DNA of 64,000 bases from Agrobacterium sp. a22-2 (GCF_012276985.1 NZ_JAAXMM010000020.1:1-64000), one strand, 5' to 3'; positions 32,618 through 41,087 are shown, counted from the first letter of the stretch. Notes: a model not told the origin generated them from the letters alone. Made by a program: numbers and translations.

Positions 32618-34033
32618 ATGACCACCGATCTCATTTCTTTGTTCGACTGCGACGAGACCGCGCTGCGCGCCGCCGTGGCCAAGGCGCTGTCCGGCGCCGA
32701 TGACGGCGAACTCTATATCGAGCATGCGCAGTCCGAATCGCTGAGCTTCGACAATGGCCGGCTGAAGGGTGGCAGCTTCAACACTGACCAGGGCTTTGGC
32801 CTGCGCGCGGTGGCCGGCGAAGCGGTCGGCTACGCCCATGCCGGCGAACTGTCGCTTTCGGCGCTGACCCGGGCTGCCGATGCGGTTGGCGCCGTGACCC
32901 ACGGCCATGCCGGCTCCTATGCCGCGGCCCCGCAGCGCACCAATGCGAAATTCTACGGCGAGGACAATCCGATCGGCAGCCCGTCCTTTGAAGAAAAGGT
33001 CAAGCTGCTGTCGGAGATCGACGGCTATCTGCGCGCCAAGGACCCCAAGGTCCGCCAGGTCACCGCGTCGGTTGCCGCCAGCTGGCAGGTCGTCGAGATC
33101 CTGCGCGCCGACGGCCATCTGGTGCGCGATATAAGGCCGATGACGCGGCTCAACATTTCCGTGGTGGCCGGCAGCGGCGACCGGCAGGAAAGCGGCTCGT
33201 TCGGCGTCGGCGGCCGCGTCGGCTTTGCCGACTTCCTGACCGAAGAGAGCTGGCACGATGGCGCCGACGAGGCGCTGCGCCAGGCGCTGGTCAATCTTGA
33301 GGCGATCGAGGCGCCGGCCGGCACGCTGGACGTGGTCCTGGGCAATGGCTGGCCGGGTGTCATGCTGCACGAGGCGGTCGGCCACGGGCTGGAAGGCGAT
33401 TTCAACCGCAAGAAGACCTCGGCCTTTGCCGGCCTGATGGGCGAAATGGTGGCATCGCCCGGTGTGACCGTCGTCGACGACGGCACGATCGACAACCGCC
33501 GCGGCTCGATCACCGTCGACGATGAAGGCACGCCGTCGGCCTATAACGTGCTGATCGAGAACGGCCGGCTGGTCGGCTACATGCAGGACCGCCAGAATGC
33601 CCGGCTGATGGGCATGAAGGCGACCGGCAACGGCCGCCGGCAGGGCTATTCGCACCAGCCGATGCCGCGCATGACCAATACCTACATGCTGTCCGGCGAC
33701 AAGACGCCGGAAGAGATCATCTCTTCGGTGAAGAAGGGCCTCTATGCCGTGTCGTTCGGCGGCGGCCAGGTGGACATCACCTCCGGCAAGTTCGTGTTCG
33801 GCTGCACCGAGGCCTACCTGATCGAGGACGGCAAGGTGACCGCGCCGGTCAAGGGCGCCATGCTGATCGGCAACGGTCCGGACGCCATGCGGCGCATCTC
33901 GATGATCGGTAACGACATGAAGCTCGACACCGGCATCGGCAATTGCGGCAAGGCCGGCCAATGGGTACCGGTCGGCGTCGGCCAGCCGCATCTGAGGATG
34001 GACCAGGTGACGGTCGGGGGGACCAGGGCGTAA
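32618..34033 (+). CDS. tldD: Metalloprotease TldD
   Basis: A 471-residue zinc protease subunit. The metal motif HEAVGHGLEGD lies near residue 250, and the C-terminal FGCTEAYLIEDGKVTAPVKGAMLIGNGPD and GNCGKAGQWVPVGVGQPHLR signatures are complete. With partner TldE it degrades unfolded peptides and matures microcin-like products; tldE is not in this window. Start at 32618 (MTTDLISLF) matches the family N-terminus. Confidence 0.96.
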   Translation: MTTDLISLFDCDETALRAAVAKALSGADDGELYIEHAQSESLSFDNGRLKGGSFNTDQGFGLRAVAGEAVGYAHAGELSLSALTRAADAVGAVTHGHAGSYAAAPQRTNAKFYGEDNPIGSPSFEEKVKLLSEIDGYLRAKDPKVRQVTASVAASWQVVEILRADGHLVRDIRPMTRLNISVVAGSGDRQESGSFGVGGRVGFADFLTEESWHDGADEALRQALVNLEAIEAPAGTLDVVLGNGWPGVMLHEAVGHGLEGDFNRKKTSAFAGLMGEMVASPGVTVVDDGTIDNRRGSITVDDEGTPSAYNVLIENGRLVGYMQDRQNARLMGMKATGNGRRQGYSHQPMPRMTNTYMLSGDKTPEEIISSVKKGLYAVSFGGGQVDITSGKFVFGCTEAYLIEDGKVTAPVKGAMLIGNGPDAMRRISMIGNDMKLDTGIGNCGKAGQWVPVGVGQPHLRMDQVTVGGTRA

Positions 34034-34241
34034 GGGCTGATAACGTCCAGAGCCTTTGACCATTGTCGACCACCGGCCGAAGCTTCGGCAATGTGATCTA
34101 TGGAGCTTCGACACCATCACACAGGCGCTCGGCGATATCTCCGGCCTCTTCTATTCTCCGAACGCTGAAAGTGCTTCAAAGCGGCAGGCTATGAGGCGGA
34201 ATAGATGCGACACGTTTTAGATAGCTGGCTGTCGCTACCTA
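34034..34241. other. Junction between tldD and the AT-rich island
   Basis: About 170 bases still of host-like composition, then an abrupt change to AT-rich DNA near 34205. A short plus-strand frame reading WSFDTITQALGDISGLFY ends at about 34220 without a start and might be a gene remnant, but I recognise no family. Confidence 0.4.
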
Positions 34242-34487
34242 TTATTCGCCTTTACCATTGTCACTTTTGATTTTTTTGCGGATTACTCTTCCTGGATTAA
34301 TAATAATCACCAAGATAATCGAGGCTATCACCACATATATAGGTGCCACAGGAATCAGCGGCGAGATAATTGAGGCTAATATTCCGGTCAATCCACAATA
34401 AAACATAAGGGACCAACGGCCGCATAAAAGTAAATATAAGTACTGTCGTACAATTTTTAATATTACACTTAATATTTTTTCTATCAT
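34242..34487 (-). CDS. Small hydrophobic protein in AT-rich island
   Basis: An 81-residue protein: amphipathic start MIEKILSVILKIVRQYLYLLL, helix FYCGLTGILASIISPLIPV, helix IYVVIASIILVIIIN, and a basic tail RVIRKKIKSDNGKGE. A GGAT ribosome-site-like sequence lies seven bases before the ATG. It overlaps the 121-residue frame upstream by about 190 bases in another frame, so either two overlapping genes or one frameshifted gene is present. No known family. Confidence 0.45.
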   Translation of the reverse strand: MIEKILSVILKIVRQYLYLLLCGRWSLMFYCGLTGILASIISPLIPVAPIYVVIASIILVIIINPGRVIRKKIKSDNGKGE

Positions 34488-34662
34488 CGTCTATCCAAAT
34501 AATATTTTTGCTGCCTGCAACAATCTTCATCAGGCATTTTTTATTTAACTCATTGCATCGCAACGCTCTCGGCCGGATCCCTTTCAGATCTAAGTTTACC
34601 TTAATCGATTGGCCTTCCTCATTTTTCGTCTTGCCTTTCGATTTCCCTTTTCCTTCTGGCAT
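34297..34662 (-). CDS. Possible small protein, frame overlapping its neighbours
   Basis: A 121-residue frame. The first 65 residues look like a real soluble domain: lysine-rich MPEGKGKSKGKTKNEE, then IKVNLDLKG...CLMKIVAGSKNIIWIDDD. The rest overlaps the 81-residue hydrophobic frame and is less protein-like. A frameshift near 34470 would join the two into one protein with a soluble head and membrane tail. Confidence 0.35.
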   Translation of the reverse strand: MPEGKGKSKGKTKNEEGQSIKVNLDLKGIRPRALRCNELNKKCLMKIVAGSKNIIWIDDDRKNIKCNIKNCTTVLIFTFMRPLVPYVLLWIDRNISLNYLAADSCGTYICGDSLDYLGDYY

Positions 34663-34882
34663 CCCTAATTATTAGCCATATTATAAATATAGAAAGCGAC
34701 GGTACTACGGGATACAGAATAAAGAACAAGACATTGTGTTTTTCTCTTGGATAGCTTGTGTAGCTATCTAGCAGCAGCATTATTGGAGCGATGATGACAT
34801 ATAGGATAGAGAACTTATCGGATACCGTAGTGTATCGAGCGAGAAGTTTGATTTCTTCCTTCAAATGATTCTCCCAATGCAT
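34619..34882 (-). CDS. Small two-helix membrane protein in AT-rich island
   Basis: An 87-residue protein: charged N-terminal helix MHWENHLKEEIKLLARY, helix FSILYVIIAPIMLLL, helix VLFFILYPVVPSLSIFIIWLII, and the charged tail RDARRKREIERQDEK. Its end overlaps the next frame by 44 bases. A palindrome lies 32 bases upstream of the start. Codon use is AT-rich, unlike every flanking gene. No family recognised. Confidence 0.5.
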   Translation of the reverse strand: MHWENHLKEEIKLLARYTTVSDKFSILYVIIAPIMLLLDSYTSYPREKHNVLFFILYPVVPSLSIFIIWLIIRDARRKREIERQDEK

Positions 34883-35210
34883 TTATTCAAGAAGACCTGA
34901 ACGATGATGTTCCTCAGATGATCTGATATTCGTAAATCAACCTGCGATGCGACCACGCTGGCGCCATTATTTTACGTTGGCATACGTCCTCTTGGGCGAG
35001 GCCCGAGGGAGCACGCGACGGTCTGGAGCGCAATTATCCGTCGGCAATATGCCCCGCGAACGGCACGCCACGCAAGTGGACTGCGAATTGGGAGTGGGCG
35101 ATGGTTCCGCCGCTTACAGCCGAATGAGGCATCGTGATATGGCACGTTATCTTGACGGCTTTGCTTCGGAAATGTTCCGAACGGACTGAAATCCCGCCAC
35201 AGGAGGCAGC
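34883..35210. other. Intergenic region upstream of the YCII gene
   Basis: 328 bases with the probable promoter of the AT-rich genes on the left and of the YCII gene on the right. Composition returns to host-like after about 34945. An 80-codon plus-strand frame here (34947-35189) has no protein-like features and is not called. Confidence 0.5.
34914..34926. promoter_or_regulatory. Palindrome upstream of the AT-rich membrane genes
   Basis: TCAGAT-G-ATCTGA, perfect 6-bp arms, 32 bases before the 87-residue gene. A possible operator; no regulator gene is adjacent. Confidence 0.35.
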
Positions 35211-35552
35211 ATGACCCGGTATCTGGTGGCCATTCATCGCCCTGACGATTACGATCCGTCCATCGCGGAGGATGAGGCGATGGGGCGTGATATCGACGGG
35301 CTCAACGACGAGATGGTGGCGGCGGGCGTCAGGGTTTTCGTGGGCGGGCTGCGGCCGGTCGCAAACGCGATTTCGCTTAGGGCCTTACCCGATGGCGAGG
35401 TGCTGATCGCGGCCGGGCCTTACCTGAAGAGCCAGGAGCATGTCAGCGGTTTCTGGGTGCTTGACGTTGCCGACATGGACGAAGCGCTCACCTGGGGCCG
35501 CAAGGCGGCCATCGCCTGCCGCGCGCCGGTCGAGGTGCGGCCGTTTCACTGA
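35211..35552 (+). CDS. YCII-related domain protein
   Basis: A 113-residue protein with the YCII alpha/beta barrel: MTRYLVAIHRPDDY, a central GGLRPVANAISLR segment, AGPYLKSQEHVSGFWVLDVADMDEAL and a final PVEVRPF. Relatives are often paired with ECF sigma factors, but none is next to it here. A clear Shine-Dalgarno (CAGGAGG) precedes the ATG. Confidence 0.87.
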   Translation: MTRYLVAIHRPDDYDPSIAEDEAMGRDIDGLNDEMVAAGVRVFVGGLRPVANAISLRALPDGEVLIAAGPYLKSQEHVSGFWVLDVADMDEALTWGRKAAIACRAPVEVRPFH

Positions 35553-35601
35553 GGGTGGAGCGCCTGCGGCCGGCCGTGGAGAAAGGCGCAATGGCAGCCG
35601 G

Positions 35602-35629
35602 ATCCTGAACTTCGGATGAAGCTCAGGAT
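35602..35629. terminator. Hairpin between convergent YCII and SDR genes
   Basis: ATCCTGA and TCAGGAT arms with an inner TTC/GAA pairing around GGAT form a stem-loop. It lies between two convergent stops, consistent with a shared terminator, though the T run is weak. Confidence 0.5.
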
Positions 35630-35687
35630 CTCAGTCATTTGGTGATCCGGTCCGGATTGATGGGCCGGAGCTTCGGTCATCGAAGCG

Positions 35688-36449
35688 TCAGATTGCCAGG
35701 CCGCCGGCGATGTTGATGGTTTCGCCGTTGATGTAGCCGGCGTGTGGGCCGGCGAGGAAGCAGATGGTTTCGGCCACTTCCTCAAGGGTTGCGATGCGGC
35801 GGATCGGGTGCATGTCCAGGATGGCGTCGCGGTTGGGAAGTTCGCCGGCCACATCTGCGGCCATGTCGGTGGGCATGATGCCCGGCTGAACCACGTTCAC
35901 GGTGATATTGCGCGGTCCAAGGTCGCGGGCGATGCCCTTGGCATAGCCGGCCAGCGCCCATTTCGTTCCGGCGTAATCGGCGACGCCGGCAAAGGGCACA
36001 GCAGCGCCGAGCAGAGAGCCGACGAAGATGATGCGGCCGCCATCGGAAAGCTTCGGCGCTGCGGCGCGGGTGTTGGCGATCGTGCCCATGACATTGACCT
36101 GCCACTGGCGGTTATATTTGTCGCCGTCGAGATCCGGATCGTCGACCATCTGGCCCTGAATGGCGATACCGGCATTGTTGACGAGGATGTCGAGCCGCCC
36201 GAACTCGGCCATTACACGATCGATCAGCGGTTTGGCAGAGCTAAGGTCAGCCTGGTCGCTCTTGACCGCGATGGCGCGAACACCCTTGGCCTTCAGCTTT
36301 GCCACGACGGCGTCGGCCTTGTCGGCGGATGCCGCATAGCTGATCGCCACGTCTGCGCCATGATCGGCGAATGCTTCCGCCGTGGCCGCTCCGAGCCCGC
36401 GGGATCCGCCGGTAATCAGCACGACCTTGCCTTTGAATGTGTCCGACAT
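35688..36449 (-). CDS. Short-chain dehydrogenase/reductase
   Basis: A 253-residue NAD(P)-dependent oxidoreductase. The cofactor loop is TGGSRGLG (residues 14-21), NNAGIAI follows near residue 92, and the catalytic YAGTK motif is near residue 160 with a serine before it. The substrate is unknown. It is divergent from a TetR regulator, with two copies of a 12-bp operator in the gap, so it is almost certainly that regulator's target. Confidence 0.92.
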   Translation of the reverse strand: MSDTFKGKVVLITGGSRGLGAATAEAFADHGADVAISYAASADKADAVVAKLKAKGVRAIAVKSDQADLSSAKPLIDRVMAEFGRLDILVNNAGIAIQGQMVDDPDLDGDKYNRQWQVNVMGTIANTRAAAPKLSDGGRIIFVGSLLGAAVPFAGVADYAGTKWALAGYAKGIARDLGPRNITVNVVQPGIMPTDMAADVAGELPNRDAILDMHPIRRIATLEEVAETICFLAGPHAGYINGETINIAGGLAI

Positions 36450-36508
36450 AACGAAATTCCTTCGATGTTCGATTTGGTTTCATCCACCCAACAGGTGGAT
36501 ATTTTTCG

Positions 36509-36579
36509 TAACGACCGTTACTATAACGATTGGTATGAAATTTGACGAATGACGTCAAGCGGTTTAATAATGGTCGTTA
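36509..36579. promoter_or_regulatory. Twin operators between SDR and TetR genes
   Basis: TAACGACCGTTA at 36509-36520 and, on the opposite strand, TAACGACCATTA at 36568-36579; 11 of 12 bases agree. The first is itself palindromic (TAACG-AC-CGTTA). Two sites in a divergent promoter region are typical for TetR autoregulation. Confidence 0.7.
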
Positions 36580-36601
36580 TGAAATCATTGGAGACCACCT
36601 G

Positions 36602-37210
36602 ATGGGACGCCATCGCGAGTTTGACGTGGAGAAAGTCCTCGACGCCGCGTTGTGCGTGTTCTGGCGCAAGGGCTATGAGGGCGCCTCCTATGCCGACCTG
36701 ACGGCAGCGGCTGGGGTCGAGCGACCTGCCCTCTATTCGGCCTTCGGCAACAAGGAGGCGCTGTTCCGCCAGGCGCTCGACCGCTACTACGTGCGCTTCC
36801 TGGACTATATTCCGGCAGCGCTGGCGCTTCCCACATCGCGGCAGGTGGCAGCCCACATTCTCCACCATGCGATCGACCTCAACACGCGCTTTCCAGACCA
36901 TACGGGATGTCTCGTCATCAACGGCGTTCTGGCCGGGTCGGACGACGCGGAGCCTGTCCGGCAGATCCTGATCGAGGCGCGGGCGCTCGCCGAGACCCAG
37001 CTTCGGGAACGTTTCGAGAAAGCAAAGGCCGAGGGCGACCTGCCCGAAACGGCCAAACCGCACGCCCTTGCAGCCTTCCTGATGGCGGTGCTGCACGGCA
37101 TGGCGGTGCAAGCCAAGGCCGGCTTCAGCCGCGACACGCTGGAGGATGTCGCCGAGCAGGCGCTGGCGAGTTGGCCGGCGGGGCAGTCGGGTGTGGCGGA
37201 AGGGGTGTAG
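36602..37210 (+). CDS. TetR-family regulator
   Basis: A 202-residue repressor: HTH in ASYADLTAAAGVERPALYSAFGNKEALFRQAL (about residues 27-58), and a C-terminal effector domain with the cysteine in DHTGCLVINGVLAG. The N-terminus GRHREFDVEKVLDAALCVFWRKGYEG is that of the AcuR/NemR-like group, which often senses electrophiles through cysteine and controls an oxidoreductase. The start at 36602 matches that N-terminus. Confidence 0.88.
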   Translation: MGRHREFDVEKVLDAALCVFWRKGYEGASYADLTAAAGVERPALYSAFGNKEALFRQALDRYYVRFLDYIPAALALPTSRQVAAHILHHAIDLNTRFPDHTGCLVINGVLAGSDDAEPVRQILIEARALAETQLRERFEKAKAEGDLPETAKPHALAAFLMAVLHGMAVQAKAGFSRDTLEDVAEQALASWPAGQSGVAEGV

Positions 37211-37362
37211 TGAGGCGGTGGGTGATGACGAGATTAACAAACTCGAGCAACAGGAATTGACGTCTGCCCGCCCCTCATGCCCATTAGGTTAGTCTGGACA
37301 CCGAAAACGCCGACTGACGTCAAGACGATCTATCTCTACCCAGTCCTTAAGAGGGTTCCACG

Positions 37363-37545
37363 ATGGCAGTCTTCTTTCTCACGATTGTTGGCATAGCCTG
37401 TGGTTTGGTTATCTTGGCGGTGGTGGTTCTGTTTTCGCTCAGAGTCAGAACCTCGAAGAAAGTGTTGCCCAACTCAGCCGACCACCATGATGTCTTCGAC
37501 AAGGACCCGAGCCTCTATAGCTCCTACGATCCGCCTGACAGTTGA
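37363..37545 (+). CDS. Small single-helix membrane protein, hypothetical
   Basis: A 60-residue protein: helix VFFLTIVGIACGLVILAVVVLFSL, then a basic stop-transfer RVRTSKK and a polar tail ending DPSLYSSYDPPDS. AAGAGGG lies nine bases before the ATG, which supports translation. No family recognised. Confidence 0.5.
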   Translation: MAVFFLTIVGIACGLVILAVVVLFSLRVRTSKKVLPNSADHHDVFDKDPSLYSSYDPPDS

Positions 37546-37595
37546 TCGGTTGGGGTGCCAAACGACGCAAATCACCGGCGCCAAATCAACCCGCT

Positions 37596-37898
37596 TCACC
37601 GACCCGGCCGAAAACGCCATTTTCGTTCGATCGCGTCTTCAATGTTCAAGCCGTGATGGTGTGCGAAGAGCAGGACGTGGCCGAGCAGGTCGGCTGTCTC
37701 GTCCTCCATGGCCTGGCGCAGATCGGCATCGCTCAGGCCCTTCCGGCGGCTGCGGCCGCTGATTCGGTTGCTGACTTGGGCCAGTTCCCCGACCTCCTCC
37801 AGCAGTTTCAGCAGAAACCAGTCGGAATCGCGGCTTACGCCATGCACTTGCGCATAATTTTGTGACGCAGCCTCGAATTGGGCCATCAGTTCACGCAT
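37596..37898 (-). CDS. MazG-like nucleotide pyrophosphohydrolase
   Basis: A 100-residue all-alpha protein with the metal-binding LLEEVGELAQVSNR near residue 32 and DETADLLGHVLLFAHHHGL near residue 66. Relatives hydrolyse non-canonical NTPs or phosphoribosyl-ATP. ATGs at 37904 and 37898 are in frame; the second is eight bases from AGGGA and is preferred. Confidence 0.85.
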   Translation of the reverse strand: MRELMAQFEAASQNYAQVHGVSRDSDWFLLKLLEEVGELAQVSNRISGRSRRKGLSDADLRQAMEDETADLLGHVLLFAHHHGLNIEDAIERKWRFRPGR

Positions 37899-37961
37899 CG
37901 CCATGTTCCCTATATGTTCAGGAGAACACTGGCCGATTCCCGACCGGGAGTCGAGCCCCGC

Positions 37962-39284
37962 TCACCCCTGCGAGGGCATCAGCAGGCAGTCGTAGGATTT
38001 CTTGACCAGGCGGTCGCAGGCGGCGCGGGCGTCGGTTTTGCTGGAGAAGCCGACGAAGCGGGCGCGGTAGAGGGTCTGGCCGTCGCGTGTCACCTCTTGC
38101 GTGTAGGTGTCGCGGCCGGCCAGCGGCCCGCCGATCTGCTGCTTCGCGCGGGCCAGCATGTCGATGGCGGCCTGCCGGCTCTGGGCGGCGGCAATCTGGA
38201 TCTGCCAGCCTTCGGTGCGGGCGGCGGGTGCGGCGGCGACAGCCATTGCCCGTGGCGGCACCGGAGCCTCTACGCGACCTGCGGCCGGCGCCAGTTCGAC
38301 CTCTGGCACGGAGACGCTCTCGGCAAAGGCATTTTCATAGCGTGAATTGGGAATTGGCGTGCCCTTGGCCATGCTGGTCACGGCGGCCAGCGCCTCGCCG
38401 GGCCGGGGGGCCGCGAGCGGCACGGGAACGTCATCGCCAAGGGCTGCCACCTGCGCGCCCGATGACAGGCTGGCGACCAATTGCCGGCCGCCCGAGGCAT
38501 TGGCGATGTTGCGGTCGAGCAGGGTCTTCATGGTCTTGTCGCGGCTGGCGGCGGTGCGGCCGCCCAGCACGACGCCGATGACGCGGCGGTCGCCGTCGCG
38601 CACGGCGCTGACCAGATTGAAGCCGGACCAGTCGGTATAGCCGGTCTTGATGCCGTCCATGCCCTTGTAGCCATACATCAGATTGTTGTGGCCGCGGATC
38701 TTCCTGCCGCGGAAGGTAAAGCTCTCGGCCGAGAACAGCTTGTATTCCTCGGGGAAGTCGCGCAGCAGCACGACGCCGAGCGTCGCCATATCGCGCGCCG
38801 TGGTGATCTGGCGCTTGTCCGGCAGGCCTGAGGCATTGACCAAGACCGTGCGGGTCATGCCAAGCGAACGGGCCTTGGCGGTCATCATCGCGCCGAATTC
38901 GCTCTCCGTACCGCCGAGTTTTTCGGCGATGGCGGTGGCCGCGTCATTGGCGGAGACGACGATCATGCCCATCACCGCGTCGCGCACGGTGATACTGTCG
39001 CCGGCCTTGACCCAGAGCTTGGTCGGCGGGCGGCTGGAGGCGAGCTTCGAGAAGCGCACCGGCGTATCCCACGACAATTTGCCGCGGCGGATCGCGTCGA
39101 AGGTCATGTAGAGCGTCATCATCTTGGTGAGCGAGGCCGGGTGATTGGCGGTGTCGGCATTTTCCGATGCCAGCACGCGGCCGGTGCGGGCATCGAGCAG
39201 GAAATTGGCCTGGCCGGCAGAAACACCTTGGGGAAGGCAAGCGATCGCGACAAAAAACGTGAAAGCGATCAATAGCTTGTGCAT
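37962..39284 (-). CDS. D-alanyl-D-alanine carboxypeptidase with SPOR domain
   Basis: A 440-residue S11 penicillin-binding protein. Signal peptide about residues 1-23; catalytic SLTK at 51-54, SAN at 111-113 and KTG at 213-215 are all intact. A proline/alanine linker leads to a C-terminal SPOR domain (GWQIQIAAAQSRQAAIDMLARAK), which binds denuded glycan at division sites. It trims pentapeptides in the periplasm. GGAG five bases before the ATG supports 39284 over the earlier GTG. Confidence 0.95.
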   Translation of the reverse strand: MHKLLIAFTFFVAIACLPQGVSAGQANFLLDARTGRVLASENADTANHPASLTKMMTLYMTFDAIRRGKLSWDTPVRFSKLASSRPPTKLWVKAGDSITVRDAVMGMIVVSANDAATAIAEKLGGTESEFGAMMTAKARSLGMTRTVLVNASGLPDKRQITTARDMATLGVVLLRDFPEEYKLFSAESFTFRGRKIRGHNNLMYGYKGMDGIKTGYTDWSGFNLVSAVRDGDRRVIGVVLGGRTAASRDKTMKTLLDRNIANASGGRQLVASLSSGAQVAALGDDVPVPLAAPRPGEALAAVTSMAKGTPIPNSRYENAFAESVSVPEVELAPAAGRVEAPVPPRAMAVAAAPAARTEGWQIQIAAAQSRQAAIDMLARAKQQIGGPLAGRDTYTQEVTRDGQTLYRARFVGFSSKTDARAACDRLVKKSYDCLLMPSQG

Positions 39285-39290
39285 TTTCAC

Positions 39291-39614
39291 TCCAAGGCGG
39301 ATTATTTAAAGACTGTCCCGTGAGCCGCAAATCGGCAGAGCGCGAGCGCGCGGCGCCACCTCCTTGCCCGAAGAATGGGGCAACAATGGCGCAATGAAGA
39401 AGACTTTTTTGGTCATGCTTACGAGACCATTGAAACCCACGCGGTCGAATTAACGACTTCCAACCGTTAGCGGCGGCGAACTCAGCCTTTCTTCGCAAGG
39501 AGGCCAACAAAATAGCGTCATGGGAAAATCGAAAAAACACTCTTTACCTCAAGTTTGGTTGAGGTCGTAGCGTGCGGCGCATCAACCACCCTGCCTTGAA
39601 ATCAAGAGAATGGA
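39291..39614. other. Intergenic region upstream of the MFS gene
   Basis: About 320 bases between divergent dacA-like and MFS genes. Apart from the MerR/SoxR-type promoter near its right end, it holds short AT-rich stretches around 39395-39420 and 39530-39550 but no gene-like frame, repeat or terminator. Confidence 0.55.
39543..39573 (+). promoter_or_regulatory. SoxR/MerR-type promoter and operator of the MFS gene
   Basis: A -35 TTTACC (39543-39548), a 19-base spacer, and a -10 TAGCGT (39568-39573). The operator CCTCAAGTTTGGTTGAGG fills the spacer with perfect arms ACCTCAA / TTGAGGT. The layout matches the E. coli soxS promoter, whose box is CCTCAAGTTAACTTGAGG, at 15 of 18 bases. No soxR gene lies in the window, so control would be in trans. 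Confidence 0.7.
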
Positions 39615-41087
39615 ATGCCCATGCCGAAGGCCACATCAGCCGAACCGTCCGCTTTGATCGACACCCCGCACAACCCGACCAGCGGGCGCTGGGCGGAACT
39701 GCTTGCCCCCCGCTATCTGGTCACCACCGTGATGCTGTGCATCGGCGTGGCGCTCTATGCCTTCAACGGATTCCTGGTGACCACGGCGCTGCCGACGGCG
39801 GTCGTGGAGCTGGGCGGCGAGGCGCTGCTATCGTGGTCGCTGACGCTGTTCCTGGCCGCTTCGATCGTGGCCGGCGCCAGTGCGGCGCTTTTGAAGGCGC
39901 GATTCGGAGCGCGGCTGTCGCTGATCGGGGCGGCCCTTGTGTTTCTGGCGGGCACCATGCTTGCCGCCGCAGCCACCAGCATGGAGACCATCCTGGTCGG
40001 CCGCGTGTTGCAGGGGCTTGGCGAAGGCGTGGTGGCGGCGATCTGCTATGCGCTGATCCCGGAGATGTTTCCCTCGCGCCTGGTGCCGAAAGTATTCGGC
40101 GCCGAGGCCAGCGTCTGGGCGATTGCCGCCTTCGGCGGACCTGTCCTGGCCGGCTACCTGACGGAGATGATCTCCTGGCGGGCTGCCTTCCTGATCAATA
40201 TCCCGATCATCGCCGTCTTCATGGTGCTGGCTTTCACCATCGTGCCGCGCACGGTCTCAACGGGGGGCGGGCTCGCCCTGCCTGGCCTGCGGCTGGCGCT
40301 GCTGTGCTGCGGCTTTGTCGCCGTGCTGTTTGCCGGCCTGGCCCCGAGCGTGCTGATCTCCGCCGTGCTGGTGGCCTTCTGTGCCGTCATGCTGGTTGTC
40401 TTCATCCGGCTCGACCGCAGGGCGGCAAGCCGCATCCTGCCAACCGGCGCCTTCTCGCTCGGCTCGACGCTCGGTCTTGGCCTCTGGGTCATCCTGCTGA
40501 TGCCGCTGGCGCAATCGACCAGCGGCGTCTACCTGGTCTACAGCCTGCAGCATCTCTGGGGTTTCGGGCCGACCCATGCCGGGGCGCTCGGGGCGCTGAT
40601 GGCGATCTTCTGGAGCCTGTCGGCCATTGCGATCGCCAACCTGAAATCGCAGAGCCTGCAGCGCCGGGCGATCTGGCTCGGTCCGCTGCTGCAGGTGCTG
40701 GGCATGGCCTGCCTGTTTTCCGCCATCGCCTCGGGCACCATCACCCTGCTGGTTATCGGGCAGGTGCTGATCGGCTGCGCCTTCGGTTTGACCTGGGGTT
40801 ATCTCAGCCAATTGCTGATGGACGTGACGCCGGCCGATGAGCGCGACAAGACGTCTGCCCTGCTGCCCACCCTGCAATCGGCGGGCTATGCGCTCGGTGC
40901 GGGACTGGCGGGCCTTGCGGCGAATGGCGCCGGCCTTGCCGCCGGCCTGCCGGTGGACGCCCTGCGTCTGGCGCTGGCCGTGGCCTTCTTCATCGCCGTC
41001 TTGTGGTCGGCGCCGGCCTTTCTGGCGGCAAGACGTGCGGTCGCCCTGGTCCACAGCGCCGCAATCGACCGGACCAGGGCGGAATAA
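39615..41087 (+). CDS. MFS transporter, probable drug efflux pump
   Basis: A 490-residue inner-membrane protein with about 14 helices. The drug:proton antiporter motif C-like region GRVLQGLGEGVVAAICYALIPEMFP and NGFLVTTALPTAVVELGG (helix 1) place it with the DHA2-like efflux group. The SoxR-type promoter suggests induction by redox-cycling compounds. ATGs at 39615 and 39621 are both possible. Confidence 0.9.
   Translation: MPMPKATSAEPSALIDTPHNPTSGRWAELLAPRYLVTTVMLCIGVALYAFNGFLVTTALPTAVVELGGEALLSWSLTLFLAASIVAGASAALLKARFGARLSLIGAALVFLAGTMLAAAATSMETILVGRVLQGLGEGVVAAICYALIPEMFPSRLVPKVFGAEASVWAIAAFGGPVLAGYLTEMISWRAAFLINIPIIAVFMVLAFTIVPRTVSTGGGLALPGLRLALLCCGFVAVLFAGLAPSVLISAVLVAFCAVMLVVFIRLDRRAASRILPTGAFSLGSTLGLGLWVILLMPLAQSTSGVYLVYSLQHLWGFGPTHAGALGALMAIFWSLSAIAIANLKSQSLQRRAIWLGPLLQVLGMACLFSAIASGTITLLVIGQVLIGCAFGLTWGYLSQLLMDVTPADERDKTSALLPTLQSAGYALGAGLAGLAANGAGLAAGLPVDALRLALAVAFFIAVLWSAPAFLAARRAVALVHSAAIDRTRAE

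Noticed and set aside
13246..34039. Identical 14-base string GGGCGTAAGGGCTG spanning the stop codons of the EAL gene (13246) and tldD (34026), both followed by lower-GC DNA
   Set aside because: Several identical 14-mers are expected by chance in 64 kb, both ends encode the same residues before TAA, and no matching right-hand copies exist.
34947..35189. 80-codon plus-strand frame upstream of the YCII gene
   Set aside because: No hydrophobic core, no family, no ribosome site; likely non-coding.
37297..37625. Possible third 3'-end duplication: CCGAAAACGCC near 37300 and at the mazG end near 37611
   Set aside because: Only 11 bases match, the gene between is in the opposite orientation, and no protein-level similarity extends the match.
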